A stretch of DNA of 64,000 nucleotides from Puffinus mauretanicus (Eukaryota > Chordata > Aves > Procellariiformes > Procellariidae). Made by a program: the position numbers and the translations under genes. The notes under the pieces are model-generated. The model was not told the origin of the DNA, searched no databases, and was given only the letters and a program-made list of their open reading frames with translations. This document shows, one piece after another, positions 13,471-26,900 of this stretch (within the stretch, counting starts at the first letter, position 1; each line of letters begins with the position of its first letter). Where the stretch lies: assembly GCA_023333565.1 (NCBI GenBank), contig JAJKFH010003701.1, forward strand, positions 62,001 through 126,000. Direction: 5' to 3'.

Positions 13471-13940
13471 TGTATTGGGTTTGTGTGGCAAGGATTTGGT
13501 AGCGGGGGGGAGGGGCTACAGGGGTGGCTTCTATGAGAAACTGCTAGAAGCTTCTGCTATGTCTGATAGAGCCAATGCCAGCCGGCTCCAAGACAGATCC
13601 GCCACTGGCCAAGGCCGAGCCCATTAGAGATGGTTGGTAGCACCTCTGGGATAACATAGTTAAGAAGGGGAAAAAAAACAACTGCGAGCAGCAATTGCAG
13701 CTGGAGAGAGGAGTGAGAATATGTGAGAGAAAACTCTGCAGACAACAAAGTCAGTGAAGAAGGAGGGGGAGGAGGTGCTCCAGGCGCCGGAGCAGAGATT
13801 CCCCTGCAGCCCGTGGTGAAGGCAGGCTGTCCTCCATGGACATTAACAGTGGAGCAGGTATCCACCTGCAGCCCATGGAGGACCCCACACTGGAGCAGGT
13901 GGATGCCCGAAGGAGGCTGTGACCCCAGGGTCAACCCACC
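13471..13940 (+). mobile_element. Avian LTR-like repeat (endogenous retrovirus derived)
   Basis: The block begins TGTATTGGGTTTGTGTGGCA and runs through a G-rich tract (about 13503-13516), a CTGCTAGAAGCTTC block, a CCAATGCCAGCCGGCTCCAAG block and a degraded TATA-like site (ATAACATAGTTAAGAAGG, about 13651-13668). Past the TATA-like site it has GC-rich repeats of GGAGCAG and CAGCCC(A/G)TGG motifs. I recognise this order as a dispersed repeat in many bird genomes, most likely a solo LTR, but the family name is unverified. Open frames on both strands (132 aa minus, 75 aa plus) are by-products of the GC-rich portion. The 3' end is truncated or unrecognisable after about 13940. Confidence 0.6.
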
Positions 13941-16900
13941 ACAAATATAAAGCATGCTACTTGAGGAAGTAATTTTCCATTGTTCAAGGTAGAAAATGAT
14001 GACAAAATCCTGTAATATATGTTTAAGGTAAACTAAATTGCTGACCTACTTCTAACGTATGTTCTAAGTTCCATAAGAGATCATTTCCTAGAACCTGTAG
14101 TAAAACTATTGAGAGTTCAAATCCTTATGGACAGTTGTTTCATACAATGTAGTGAAAGTTTAGGGTTTGCTACCATTGTAAAATTTGATTTAAGGAAATT
14201 AAGAACATAAATGAATGTACTTAAATAATAAGTATAGTATTCAGGGTCCTAGGACAGAAACAAATTATCCTTAAATAAGGCACACAGTGTCTCAAGGTAG
14301 AGATGAGATACATTTCTGTATCAGTTTGCTAACAGGTTTATACATTGTTGGTATATTTCACACTGTGCAGCAGCCAGATAAAAAGATGTTTATTTTTCAG
14401 AAAAAAAGGACATCAACATTTTATTGTAATTCTATCAACAATTTTTCACAACTGTATGCTCATGGAGTTATTGAGAAAACATGCTATTTTACTCTCAGAT
14501 ATTATTCTTTTACTTTTTCCATCATTTACTTACCTTGTTTTGAATATTTGAGTGTTGTTTAGTAAAGCCTGTAATCGCTGGACTTTGCTAAGTACTGTGA
14601 AAATAATAAATGTACTCTTAGTTCAGAAATCAGACCTGTATATAAATTAATTACTTGGATGTTAAAAATACGCTTATCAACAAAAACAGCAAAAAAAGAT
14701 TATCTCAATGGTAGATTGGTGAGCTTTCATACAAATTCTTTACAGTATATAATTCTTTACAGTGTATGTTCTATACAGGATATACAGTACCTCTGGCTTT
14801 TTTTATGCTACCATGTGAATAGTGCAGCCCATTACCCAGAGTTTTTCACACATAACCTTTCATCTCTTGGGTCTGAGCTTTCTCTGAATTACAGGAGGTT
14901 TATGCCAGAGTGATTCCATTTACTTAGTTCCTCATGGAGTCATCTGGATTTACAAAAGTTTAAAGTAAAATCAGTAGACTGCCTGGGGAGTTCTGGTGGA
15001 AGTGTATCTTGCCACAGTGAAGAGTGCAGACCACTTGACCTGTGACAATTTTAGGTTTTGTGGCTGCTAAATTTCAAAACATGCTTCAGTGTTCACTTGT
15101 TTTTAATTGTAGAAAAATCTCTTGTAGAAAGTGTGATTATAAAATTAATTAACCTAATATTTGTTCTGAGCTTTTTTGTCTCTCTCCTCCTTTGTCATGT
15201 TTGGTTGCTGTCACGGAATCAACTTCTGGCACTTCTTTTATTTCCTTTCTCTCTGGTATGTATAATTATATGTACATGCGTGTGTTTGTGTGTGTGAGTG
15301 TGTATGCATTTAAGGTATCAAAAATGGACTTGCATATCAGGCAACAGAGGAGAGACTGTGTAGTTTTCCTGTCACTAAGAGAAGGACTATTTCCATCCCT
15401 ATTGTTAAATATTCTTCTTAGGTATATTCAGTATAAATATATAATGCTGTCTCTTGACTTTTTTCCTTGTCATTCCTTGAAGAAGCATTAGACTTTTCCC
15501 TTTCAGGAAGACATAGCTTTGCTTTTATTTTGTAAAGATGCACATCTTTCTCATCTTGTGCTAGTACTTTCTTCCGTATGCTATATTTCTTTCAGTGAAA
15601 TCATATCCTTCTGGTGAAAATGTTTTTGAGTATTTTTCTATAAAATTCAAAAAATAAAGAACAAATAAAATGCTAAAAAATTGCAAAGCAGTTACTGAAC
15701 AGACTATTGCACTAAGCAATACTGGTTTTGCTGAAGTTCATATATCTTCTCCTTGCCACCACTTTACAGATTTCTAATCCAAACAGACTCTTGAACTCCA
15801 GTGGGAACTTTGTCAAAATAAGATAATTTCAATGATTTTCATGCCTATAATATGAAAATTGAGTTTTTCAGATGAAATCAAGATGGAAGTGTAAATTAGC
15901 AGGTAACTGTGAGCTAATTTTTAAATTCTCTGGGAGTTTTGGTGTTTATTGCTTAAATATTTTTGCAAATCTCTGCATCTTCATGTTTTGATTTTTTTTT
16001 TTTTTTTTTTAGATTAGCAATGGAAAATTCTCTGCCTGGTTTCGGATAGTGTAATTAAAGAATCCCAGTGCAGTATTTTAGTTCATGCAAGTCTGTTGTT
16101 AAAAAGAAAAAATAAAGTGGAACTTTAAAAAGAGGTTATTTTAGAAGGAGACATAAACAACAAAACAGATTTCTTGATCAATTAACCTGTACTGGTTCAA
16201 TAAAAAAAATGTTCAAGATATTAAATCTTTTGGAAGCTTCCATTTTACAATGTGCTAAAGTAGAAATAGTTATTCTTTCCTGAGAATCTGTTTACCAAGT
16301 AAGAGAAAATCAGAAAACTTTTGTTTAGAACATACAGCTAAATCACAATTTTACAGCTGGAGAAACTCCAAACTTTAACCCCAAATCTTAACTGGGCTGG
16401 AGACTGGGGCAAGACTTTTTGACTTGCATTTGTTTCTATTGTTTCTTCTGCTGCAACAATATAACTACTGTCTGTGTACGATTGCAGATCATGTTTTTTA
16501 AAATACACACAGTAAGTAATGTGATGTCAATGTACAATGCTCATGTACAGTCTTTCTAAGTTTAAGTCCTGATCATGAACTGCTTGTGCAACTGGCAATT
16601 TCACTACAGCCTTCCATGAAGACCGTCCCATCTGCCATTCATTTACACTTGTGGAGGCTGACCAAAAAGAAAACATTCAACCTAACTCACCCTCGCTCTG
16701 AGGAATGCAGTATAGATTGAACCAAGACATTTGTAATAACTATGATTTCCACATTTGTGTGGTTTTTGCTGTTTCCATAGGAAACTCAGATTTGGGCTTC
16801 ACTGCTTCCTTTGGATGCTCTAAAAGGAGTGATGTTCCAAGTGCAACCAGTGATTACAACATAGCTAACACCACTGTCCTCTTGGAAATGGGTTTCTGTA

Positions 16901-19900
16901 GTTCACAGGTCAGTAAGTGCTACAATGCCTCCGTTGTGCCTGACCACAGAACCTGTGACTCCAACCTCACATTCAGCTGGAGCTTTTAGTTAACTTTCAG
17001 TATGATGCCCCTCATTCAGTCTTCGTAATACTGGGCTTGTTTGGACTCCTTTGAGGAACATAAAGCTACACATGGCAGGGCAAACACATTTTGGCTTCTA
17101 TTCACAGGCTCCTCAGATACACTACAGTCTCACGAGGGAGACGTAACATATATTGAGGAGATAGGAAGCACCATGTTTGTCAATACCTGCTTTGATAGGT
17201 AGGATCAACCTTAATCTCACACCTTAATCCCACCTTCCATCTCAGATCTGATGAAGAAAGGGAGCTCGCTGAGTATGGCTGCAAGGTTAACTCCAAATAT
17301 CAGTGTGGGTATATCTTGAATTTCTCCTCTGACAGAGAGGTGTACTGATTTTCCAGCTAAGGGTGAGTCTAAATAGGAACTGTAATGTATGTGGGGAATC
17401 TTCTGAGATTTGAAAAGCAGTTTATCTAACCTCAGAGCAAGCTTTTTGTCTAGCTGATCAGCATATGCTATGTGTCATGCAGTCAGAGAAAACATGGAGC
17501 TGTCATAGACCTCAATCTGAGGGCCTGGTTCATCAGCTGAAGCTGCAAATACTGCTGCTTTTAGTTTTGGAGTTTTCTGAATTAGGCCTTGAACTTGTTA
17601 TAGGTGGTGGTCCTTGAATAGACCATACATTTCACTTATTAGCTGTTTGTGTGAGATTTTCACTTGTGGCTAGAAAAGACCACAAAAACACAAAGCATCT
17701 TTGCATTTGGATTGTACTCTCCAGGCAAACCATGTGAACTTGAATCAACTTTTTAGACTGACTGTAAAAACTCACTGCTGCCTTCTCTTGGCTGCTGTAA
17801 CCTCTCTGAAGTCAAACTGTGGTCTGATCCCTCTAGCAGCAGTGCAAAAATTATGCCACAGAGTGGCATCTCTAATTACTGTATCCTACCTATGAACATG
17901 TGAAATCTGTTGGCCCAGATCCTTTAAATCTTTGTGTACATGTGTAACCTGACTCATCTGAAATAAGCACCTAGGCATTAGGAGAGAAAAGACAGAGTTA
18001 AGGATAGCCAAGTAGTTCAGCAGTTATTGGTGTATTGATTTTAATGTTTAAAAAAAAAAAAAGAAAAGACAGTGTTACTACATGGAGATATAGGCACAGT
18101 TTTCGTTTGCCTGTTTGCTAGGGTATATGTTCTCTGTTTTAGCTTGTTCAGCTTTGCCTTCTGCCACACCATGTCACAAAAAAAGTGTCAGGTCAAAACA
18201 TCCAGGTGTTTTGGAGATGACATGTTTGTGTGTCAGCCAATTGTAGGTGACTGCTTTCTTACTGAGTGATTAACAATAAGTATTCCTGTCACAAATACTG
18301 ACTTGAACTTTCTGGAAAGTAATTAATTGCACAAGCAGTCAACTAGCAGTTGCAGCAGACACAACTTAGCTTTTTCTCACTAATAACAGTGCTATACTTA
18401 CACTAAACTGTTCTGAACACCACCGATATTTTGCATCTCTGAGAATAATATTCTCCATTCCCCGCAAATTAATGTTGGCAATTTCTACAAACATCTTATA
18501 ATATTGTGAGGAAATTGGGAGAAATGGTGGGGGAAGGCACAATGTGGAAGAAGGGAAATGTAAGGATATGTTGCCATTCTTCTTTCCACAGCAATCTGCA
18601 GTTATTTTGCAGTTGTTCTGCAGATTGTTATGAAAAGAAGAATGGCTTTCAGCTATCAGCTTTGATCTTAGTGTACTCCACTACATAGGACTGATGATGT
18701 GACAGGAGGGATGGAAAGAGAAGTTTATCCACAAACTAGTAGAGAAATATGTAATTGTGCCAGTTCCTAAACAAAAAAATGCTCCTTATTTAGTGACCCC
18801 CATGACTATATTCTTAGTCTATTCACTTCCCCTATTGTATGAACAACACCCTTAAACAGTATTACCAACAATAATACTATGTAATACCTGCCTCTTACAC
18901 AACACTTCATGTATAGCTCTCCTAAAGTACTTTGCAAATTAAGTGGAGGTTCTCAATTTCTTGAGTAAAATGTAAGTGGGATATTGTTTTTGAGATAAGA
19001 ATATTGTTGCTTGTATTGTTACAGGATGTGGATATGGTAAATCCTTTTGTATATATTATATTAAAATTAACTGTGTAAATTTTATTTGCAATCTCTGAGA
19101 GAGCATAAAGACCTGAGAGATTATATATTCCTGTTCCCTACAATACTAACATCTATCCCCACACAAATTCAAAGAAGCTGTTGCTAAAAAGAAACCTAAA
19201 ATATTAATACAGGTCCCTTATTGGCAGTTGTTCTGCTTCCATCGGTGATTACTGGTGTGACCACAATTCTTTTCTCTACTCCATCCTTACACAAAGAAAT
19301 GGTAGCTTCTAATCAAATGTTCACTTAAGTCTTAAACTAAACAGCTGAGGAGAACTACAAGAGCTAGCACTACATACCAGAGACTCAATACAGCTTTTGT
19401 ACAAAGGCTGACATTTTTAAAGAAAGAAAAAGAGAAAGAATTCACTGGGAAAAAAATCACCTCTTTAAATGATCCTCAATAAACCTGAGCATTACTACCT
19501 ATTCACTAAATATACCCTACAACTATGAGTTTGTTCTGCTTGCTTTATTGGCCTGATAATGACTTGCAAATAGGCAGCAAGACACAATTCAAATTGACAG
19601 CCTGAACAGCACGTGCAAGGGGAAAGTAATTAACTGAAATACAGAAAAATTGAGTTAATCTTCTTTCAGTTTATGTCTAAAAATACTTCCAGGAAAATAA
19701 ACATCTAATATATGTTCTGATTTCTCTATCCCAGGAAACTAAAACCAAAAAAGGGGAAAAATTAAAAAAGAAAAAACTCATGAACTTGAATGAAGAATGG
19801 TCATGAGAGAGAGGATTAGCAACCTATGCAGAGCATTGCTAGACATCTGTAAGAAACAGTTTGAGAAGCTGTAGGAGATGTTGATATGACAAGGTGCTGG

Positions 19901-21984
19901 AAGCATATGCAGGGTACAGGAATAATCACTGCTGGATCCTGCATAACTCCCCAATCCTGAAGGCCACTGAAGGCATCAGAAAATGTAGTCTTTCCAAAGT
20001 AAGAAACAGCCCTTTCTCATTTCAGTAGTTTAATCCCAGAAAGGTGAAGGCTACCTGTTTGCCTAAGTAGTAATAAGTAGAGGTGCTTTGTGAGAGAAGG
20101 ACCAAGCTGCCCTTTACTGTCTTTGAAAACAGGCCTGCAAGTTCTGCTTGCTCAAGAGACTCGCGTAACAGGCGGATGCGGGTGCTGCCCCAGAGGTGAG
20201 GAGAGACAAGCTGAAATTATTGTGTCACCAGTGAGACTGACCTGACCAGGTGAATTAAAAACTGTAATTATGCTTCAAGCTTTTAAAAGCATTTTGTTTA
20301 TAGTCGACAGTAAAGGAATAAGACCTAAAGCACCGTTATTCAGGCAGCAGTTCTACTTCCACTGAAGTCACTGGGTAAAAATCTCTTTAATTTTGGTGGT
20401 ACTGAACCAAGGTGCATTGATCGTTGTCAATTCGCTTTTATTCTTTGACACTCCCAACGCGTAAGTGCACACTCCATGTAAAGCTGGCAGCAGTGGGGAA
20501 CGAACTGCTGTTACTCTTTTCTGTCTATTGAAATGACAGAGGATTGAGCAGACTGGAGGAGAAGGCGCCCGCACTTTCGTGATTGCTGCATTTCAATCTT
20601 TGGGTTTCAGAATTGGCAACTCCTTCATCGTGCAGCGAGTCCCTGAGGGAGAGCCACAGGCTTCTCTTCCACGTCTAGTTCTGTCCTGCTCTGTGTTATA
20701 AGTGGACTCCAAAGCAGACTCTCTCCTTTACACACGGTCCTTTGAATCCTGTGACTTATGTTCATAAAAGCTGTCTTCGCCTTGCAGTAAAATTGTTCCT
20801 CAGCTCTCACTTCTCTACTATTGAGCAGCCAAGAGAAAGGGAAAAATACGCAGCACTGTAACCCTGCTCTACCCATACACTGTCAAAACCTGCCAGCGGT
20901 TCTTCACGCAAATGAGTTTCCAGCTGACAATGTATGTTTTTAATTTAGCTCACATGGTTATACATGGGCAGGTGAGAAGGGCCCATTTCCCTTTTTTATT
21001 TCTTTTTTTTCCCCCTGTGCTGGTAAATGTATTTCATCTTGTAACTCTTGCTTTGGATTAAAAAGCTGTTGCCTTTGGCACTAAAGCTGCACAGCAGGCT
21101 GAGGAAAGTAAAGCTTCCTTTCATTGCCATGTTTGAAACTAGAGGAAGTCATCATATTACTTTAACAAGCAGAAATGAATGAAAATGTTTAATACGATTA
21201 TGCAAGCATGAGTAGCTGTATAGCTGCATTCTAACTGCCACAGATTTTGCTCTGTGTGATTTGTCATGCTGGTGGATAACGTGATCGTCTATTTTCCACT
21301 AACAGTCAAGTTAGGGTTTTGTTGTGAAGAGACTTGCAAGGTGAGCTCTCCGGCGATCTGTTTCCCCTCTTTTCAGAACATCAGGTCCTTAAACACAAGG
21401 CTGAGCTGTAGATCTGGCATCAGGTTTTGCTGCCACTGAGCATTTCATACCTCACACTAATATACCACTAAGCCTTTGCACACAGGAAGGAGTACCAATC
21501 TTCTGTTTTAACTCCTGTTTTGGTAATGTATAGAATGCAAATGATCTCCTGGCTCGTGACAGACCAGAGGAAGTCACTCAGAACATAGCTACTCAGCAAA
21601 AACCCCTGTCACAGAGACAGACCTGAGTTAGCTTGGGTGTCAGAAGCAATGTTACCTCGTTAGCATGGTGTTCCTCCAATTAGTTAGCTCTGGATATCTG
21701 GCGCTATATTGTGCCACATAGCATGTCTTTAATTGCTGTGTGTTTCACCCCCTGTCAACAACATGGGTGCTGATTATGATTTGGTGAAGAAGGCTGGAAT
21801 TCATCTCATCTAATTTTGGATGTTGAAGTGGGAGCTGGCTGAGCTTTCTTTGCACTGGAGAGAAAAGGTGCACCTAATGTTATCAGCCTAGAATTAATTT
21901 TCTTCTGGTGTTGGCTATTTTTCTCCAGTGCCTAAAATTTTTCCATAAATTATTTTTCTTTAATTTTTTTTATTTTGAAGAAAT
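13941..21984. other. AT-rich non-coding stretch, no gene seen
   Basis: About 8 kb without a recognisable gene. Frames are short (the longest about 99 codons) and match nothing I know. It contains TG-rich sequence at about 15280-15305, a 19-T run at 15992-16010 and an A-rich run at 18050-18067. The T run could be the inverted poly(A) of a retroposed sequence, but I see no target-site duplication or gene body beside it. Confidence 0.5.
15992..16010. repeat. Poly(T) tract, 19 T
   Basis: An uninterrupted T run. It may be a simple repeat or a minus-strand poly(A) tail remnant. Confidence 0.85.
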
Positions 21985-22594
21985 TACAGAATTACAGAAT
22001 CAGAGAATAATTGAGGTTAGAAAGGAGCTCTTGAAATTGTTGAGTCCAGTCCCTCTGTTCAAAGCAGGGTCAACTACAACAGATTTCTCAGGAACCATGT
22101 CCAGTCAGGTTTTTAATATCTTCAAGGATGAAGACTCAACAGCCTCTCTGGGAAACTTGTACCCAGTATTTGATCACCTTTATAGTAAAAAAAAAAAAAA
22201 AAAATTATTATGTTTAAATGCAATTTTATGTATTTCAGCCTGTGCCCATTTCCTCTTGCCCTTTCACTGGGCAGGACTGAGAAGAGTGCCTCTGTCTTCT
22301 TTACGCCTCCTGTCAGGTGTTTTTACACATTGGTGAGATCTGCCCTTGAACCTTCTCTTCTCCAGGCTAAATAGCCCCAGCTCTCTCAGACTTTCTTCAT
22401 ATTCTTCAGTTCATCAATCATCTTTGTGGCCGTTCATTGGACTCTCTCCAGTATGTCCATGTCTCTCTTCTGGTGAGCCCAGAACTGGACACAGCACTCC
22501 AGGTGTGTCACAACCAGCCCTGAGCAGAGGGGAAGGATCATCTCCCTCAATCTGCTGGCAATGGTCTTCCTAACGCAGCCCAGGCTGCATTTGT
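21985..22594 (-). mobile_element. CR1 LINE, 3' end, inverted
   Basis: This is the 3'-terminal part of a chicken-repeat-1 (CR1) retrotransposon on the minus strand. The plus strand opens with three 8-bp units (TACAGAAT, TACAGAAT, CAGAGAAT, 21985-22008). These are the reverse complement of the 8-bp repeats that replace poly(A) at CR1 3' ends. Next, in the expected reverse order, come the conserved 3'-UTR block (GAGTCCAGTCCCTCTGTTCAAAGC), a CTTCTCTTCTCCAGGCTAAA block (about 22352), a CCAGAACTGGACACAGCACTCCAGG block (about 22480-22504) and a CAGCCCAGGCTGC block. The element is 5'-truncated, as most CR1 copies are. An 18-A run near 22187-22204 interrupts it. Reading frames here are decayed reverse-transcriptase relics. 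Confidence 0.92.
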
Positions 22595-25500
22595 CCTACA
22601 ACCCAAAACTCTTCTGAATTTTGTCATAAGTGAATGTTTTCTGTGAAATTTCCATTTTTATTATGATGCCATTTTTCTGCAAAGAACCAATTCCAATAAA
22701 AAGCTTGATTAGTCCTAGTAGTATTAATAGTGTTTCTCATACCTCTTCTCTGATACAGACAGGCCTAGCTTCACCCAGACAAAGCTTGCCAGAGTGAATC
22801 AGAGCTTGGCCTTGTTAGTGCAGTAATTAGCCCATGGTGATAAGACCTATCTCTCAGTGCCTCATTAATTGGGCTTTCTGGCTTTTGGACTGGAGCTGAC
22901 TCATACCTGGCCAGCTCAGAGGACGGGTAGAATTAACACAGAACTGTCTGCATGATGCCATGTAGATAGGCCTTTCTCTTTAGGTTGGAAATAAATCCGG
23001 GAAAGATGATTGGTTACTGTGATATTGGGCCATGGATTATAATTGAGTCTTTCAGGTGCTTTCAGGTCTGGATAATGAATAAAAGCAGAATACCCCTGCT
23101 AACATCCTCATTGTTTGAGAAGGGGCAGTGATTTTGTTAACTGAACCTTTTTTTTTATCTTAGGCGTAAGGATACATGTGATTTAGCGTTCTTGTTTCAT
23201 CAACTAGTAGTGAAGCTCTGAATGATAAATTGGTATGCTATGATTTAGCCTTGTGACTTTTCCTAATCCTCCACCCTGCTTTTTACTCCTTTGATTTAAG
23301 TTACTCGGAGAGATAGCTACTGAGCAGTAATATATAAGAGCTGGGTTTTGTCTTCTTGTCTTCCACCTTTAGCCTCTTTGCAGAGTGAGACAAAATGGTC
23401 AGTATGCACATTGCTTCGGAGAAAATGACTTACACAAGATACAAAGTACTGAAGAATTGTCCCCATATGATTAAGCTGGTGGGCTAAATCAAGCTTACCG
23501 TACATGTACAATGCACTGGAGTCGCTGTAAGGGTCTCATGAAAAAGTCCATATTCTGTTAGCTATTCCTCCAGCATCTGCTGCAGCCTGAACTTGCCATT
23601 GTTTTTTAAAAAAAAAAGTATAGGATGGGGTAGGTTCTTATCCACACAAAAAGCATCAAATGCACTTTTGTTGTGTAAGAGGAGCTAGCAGTGTAGGTCT
23701 TTCCTATTAATCACTCCTTCCCATTTTCTTTCATCATTACCAGAATAACTGAAAGCCACATATGTATAGGTAAGCTCCTGTAGGCTTGTAATCGTTTATT
23801 GTATTGTTTGAGCCCTAACTAAGAAACAAGTACATGTTGTACTAGACTTATCAGAGAAAACTAAAAAAAAAAAGAGATATTCTCCATTGCAGAGAGCACC
23901 AACGTGCTTCAGACAGAGAAGGGTTGGCAGGCACAAGAAATGAAGTAGATTAGGGTGTTTTGGAAAGGCAAGAGAATGCTTAGAAAAGAATTCAGCAAAA
24001 GTTACGGACTATCTCTTTCCTGACTAATAAATGACATCATCATGACATCATCAAGGTATTGTGACAGAGAGAGGACCTAAGAACAGATTGAGCAGAGGAT
24101 GGTTTTCATAAATCTTGCAGGACATTTTTCCTTCCATAGAAAGGAGAACATGAGAATAGGAATACAGGCATATGATATCATATATGGATGAACAAGACTT
24201 GGGGAGCATGAAAACTAGCGGTTGATGGTTTGCTGACTGCAAGTGAGAAGATGGCTTCATTCAGGGTTCTTACTGGAAATGGAAAGGAGGGATTTTTTTG
24301 TTTTTATTGTACTGGATAGTTATGAATGGATGTAAACAAAGTGGGCTTCTGTGACTTATCTTTGATGGAGCACGGTACTGAAATATTCACTTGAGGGTTA
24401 TTTTATGTTGTGAATCTTGGCATCTTTTCCTGCCTCCTTTGTGAGACATAATTTCACATAGTCAAATGCATTCACGGGTAATTTTTTTATTTCCATAATA
24501 CATTGGATGGTAAACTTCATCTCTGTTAAAAGTGGTCTTAAGCTCATGTTTTCAGAATTTTTTCAAGCCTTTAGATCCAGGACACCTCTGTTGAGAAAGA
24601 AATCTATTTATCTTGCGAGGCTAGAAGGTATTTCTAATGATGAAACATGAGTCTTCCTAATTTAAAGGATTCATTTGGATCTGAAAGACTCTGGAAGATT
24701 TTTATCACTAGAAACACATTGGCTTATGTAAAAAGAGTTGCATGTAAGTTTAGCAGTTGTATATACCACAATTTCACTTCCTTGTTGTAGATGAATTCTT
24801 ACTTTACAAAGGTACAGTACATTTTGAGAGCAACCAGTTATTCAGTTAACTAGCAGTGGCTAATAAAAAAACTAGTGCAGTTCTTGCTATAGATATTATA
24901 GTTAATCAGGCACAAAAACAGGCTTTCCATGAATCAGTATTCAGCTATAGCAACCTCAGTGGGAAAAGGTGCTTTAGGGATAGCACTGAAGTTTTTTTTT
25001 AATATACAAGAACATTTCACAGATGATTTCTCAAAATCGGGAAGTCATGAAGTTTTATCATCAGATATCATTCACAAGCCTGGTGTTTCTCTGTTTTTCC
25101 CCAAGAGATATAAATTAAGACATTATCACTGCAATACTCATAGATGAATCTCTACAGCATTGCCTTGCAGAGATGAAATAAATCCAGACCATTTGGAGAA
25201 AACTCGGCATTCATAAATAAAATCAGCTTATCCACAGATAACAATACAGGATGTAATTTGAACCATTTAGTACCAGGTGACAAATCTTTAGCGGCCTGTA
25301 AATCAGAGTTTTATTTTTTGCAGCAGTGTAAATTACTGTGGTTTGATGGCTTGATTTGTTTGCGTTCACATAAACTGACTGTGAATAAAATCTGCCAATT
25401 TTTGTGACAATATAATTTTTAAACGTATATTGTTGAAGGAATCTGAATGTTCAATACTTCTTGATGCCAACAGCCTGCACTCATGCACTGTCCAACATAC

Positions 25501-26149
25501 AGCAATTAGTGAAATTCTTTGAAAAGTTAACTGTAGCCACAAAAGCTCAGCTCTTGCAGTGCACTTAGGTGAGGCAAAGGCTCTTGTCCGTCCCCTTTCT
25601 TTCCCGCAACTTTGCACGTTTTAGCAGGAGCCTGGTTAAGTCAAAGCAATTGCGCTCAAGGACATGGAGTAGGGTAGCACAGAGCTGATTGTGGACCTGA
25701 GTCAGATTTTCTGGGCTGGAGGGAAAATGTTTTTTTCCCCCTCATGTCAACACATGGAAACTGTCAGTGTGGCATATTTTAAATTCTTGGTAGAACCCTA
25801 GAAATGTGATGAGCTGTAAGTGTGAAACTCTTGTTTTTTGATATCTCTCAGATAAAAAAAAAAAAAGAGAGACGAAGTCAGGAAAATACAGGAGTGTAAG
25901 GGAGTGTAAGCCTTCTCATACTGGATCGACCTTAGTTTCATCCATAGTCCACTGGAAGAACCATATAACGTGCAAATATAAAACTTTCACCCTAAGTATG
26001 TCACTCTGACTTCTAATAATTACAGATTTTATTTAGCCTGTAGAATTAATTACAGCAGGAAAACATTAAGGCAATTCTAAGCCTCATGTTATAGAGTTTA
26101 AGACTATCTTCAATTATGGGAGTACGAGGCTTAGGATTTCTGAGATCCG

Positions 26150-26290
26150 TATAAAGTTTGAACTCTATGGTGAACCTTGATAGGGTCTTGGCTCTAGTGA
26201 CTTCTAGTGGCAATGAGTTTCATGGTTTAGTAACATGTTGTGTGAGGAAGAATTTCCTCTTAGTGGTTTTAATCATAGTGACAGACCCAA
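26150..26290. mobile_element. Possible ancient CR1/L3-like LINE fragment
   Basis: The run with GGCAATGAGTTTCATGGTTTAG and TTGTGTGAGGAAGAATTTCCT resembles a block in the 3' part of old CR1/L3-type LINEs, where a similar 'gtgtgaagaa..ttcct' motif occurs. The match is short and the rest of the element is not visible, so this is a weak call. Confidence 0.35.
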
Positions 26291-26654
26291 CTTTTTAAGT
26301 TTTCTTTTTTGATATACCAGCCCTACCTCCTTTTGCTTTAGTAGCTGTGAAAACTAAAAAAGCTATTCTTTTAAAAAGAATACTTTCACACAATTCACAT
26401 TTCTTTTATACATAGCCACTTTCTCCTTGAGAAGGGAGAACACGGGAAAAGGGAATTTTAAAAGCAAGAAATATTATTTTAAAGAATGGAACTGAACCGA
26501 GTGACACAATTACATGTTTGGCAAATATTTCTACCTTTGAAGCAATATCAGTGGAAGCCTGAGGGAGACAAAGTTTCAGAACATTAGAACGATGAACTTT
26601 CTTTTTAATAATACATGAAGTTGCCTTAATAAATCCTTATGGAAACTGTAACAC

Positions 26655-26900
26655 CAGCAGTTAATGACTGGTTTTAGTTAATGACCCATTAACATGTTAG
26701 CAAAGCAGCCACTAACTGTGATATTTGGTAAGAATCAGTTTTAAAGGGGTGATTAATATTAAAATCTGATGTTGATTTATTAACCAATACACTTTAAGGG
26801 TATTACTTTCTACCTGGAGCAATGAACGCACACTGCAGTGGCAGTGTTGGTAAATCAGTAATTCCATGAGGGTTAATAATCTGTTTTGCTCCAATCAGGC
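26655..26900. promoter_or_regulatory. Possible enhancer: cluster of TTAAT/TAAT motifs
   Basis: Several homeodomain-type cores sit within 250 bp: two GTTAATGAC-type copies (about 26659 and 26679), CCATTAAC, GTGATTAATATTAA, GATTTATTAACC and GTTAATAATC. The sequence is non-repetitive. A regulatory role is inferred from motif density alone, and AT-rich DNA yields such cores by chance fairly often. Confidence 0.25.

Noticed and set aside
14105..14120. A GTTCAAATCC string resembling a tRNA T-loop
   Set aside because: No matching A-box, acceptor stem or cloverleaf around it.
21908..22573. Frames of 142 and 75 codons that look like genes
   Set aside because: They lie mostly within the inverted CR1 and read the antisense strand of the retrotransposon.
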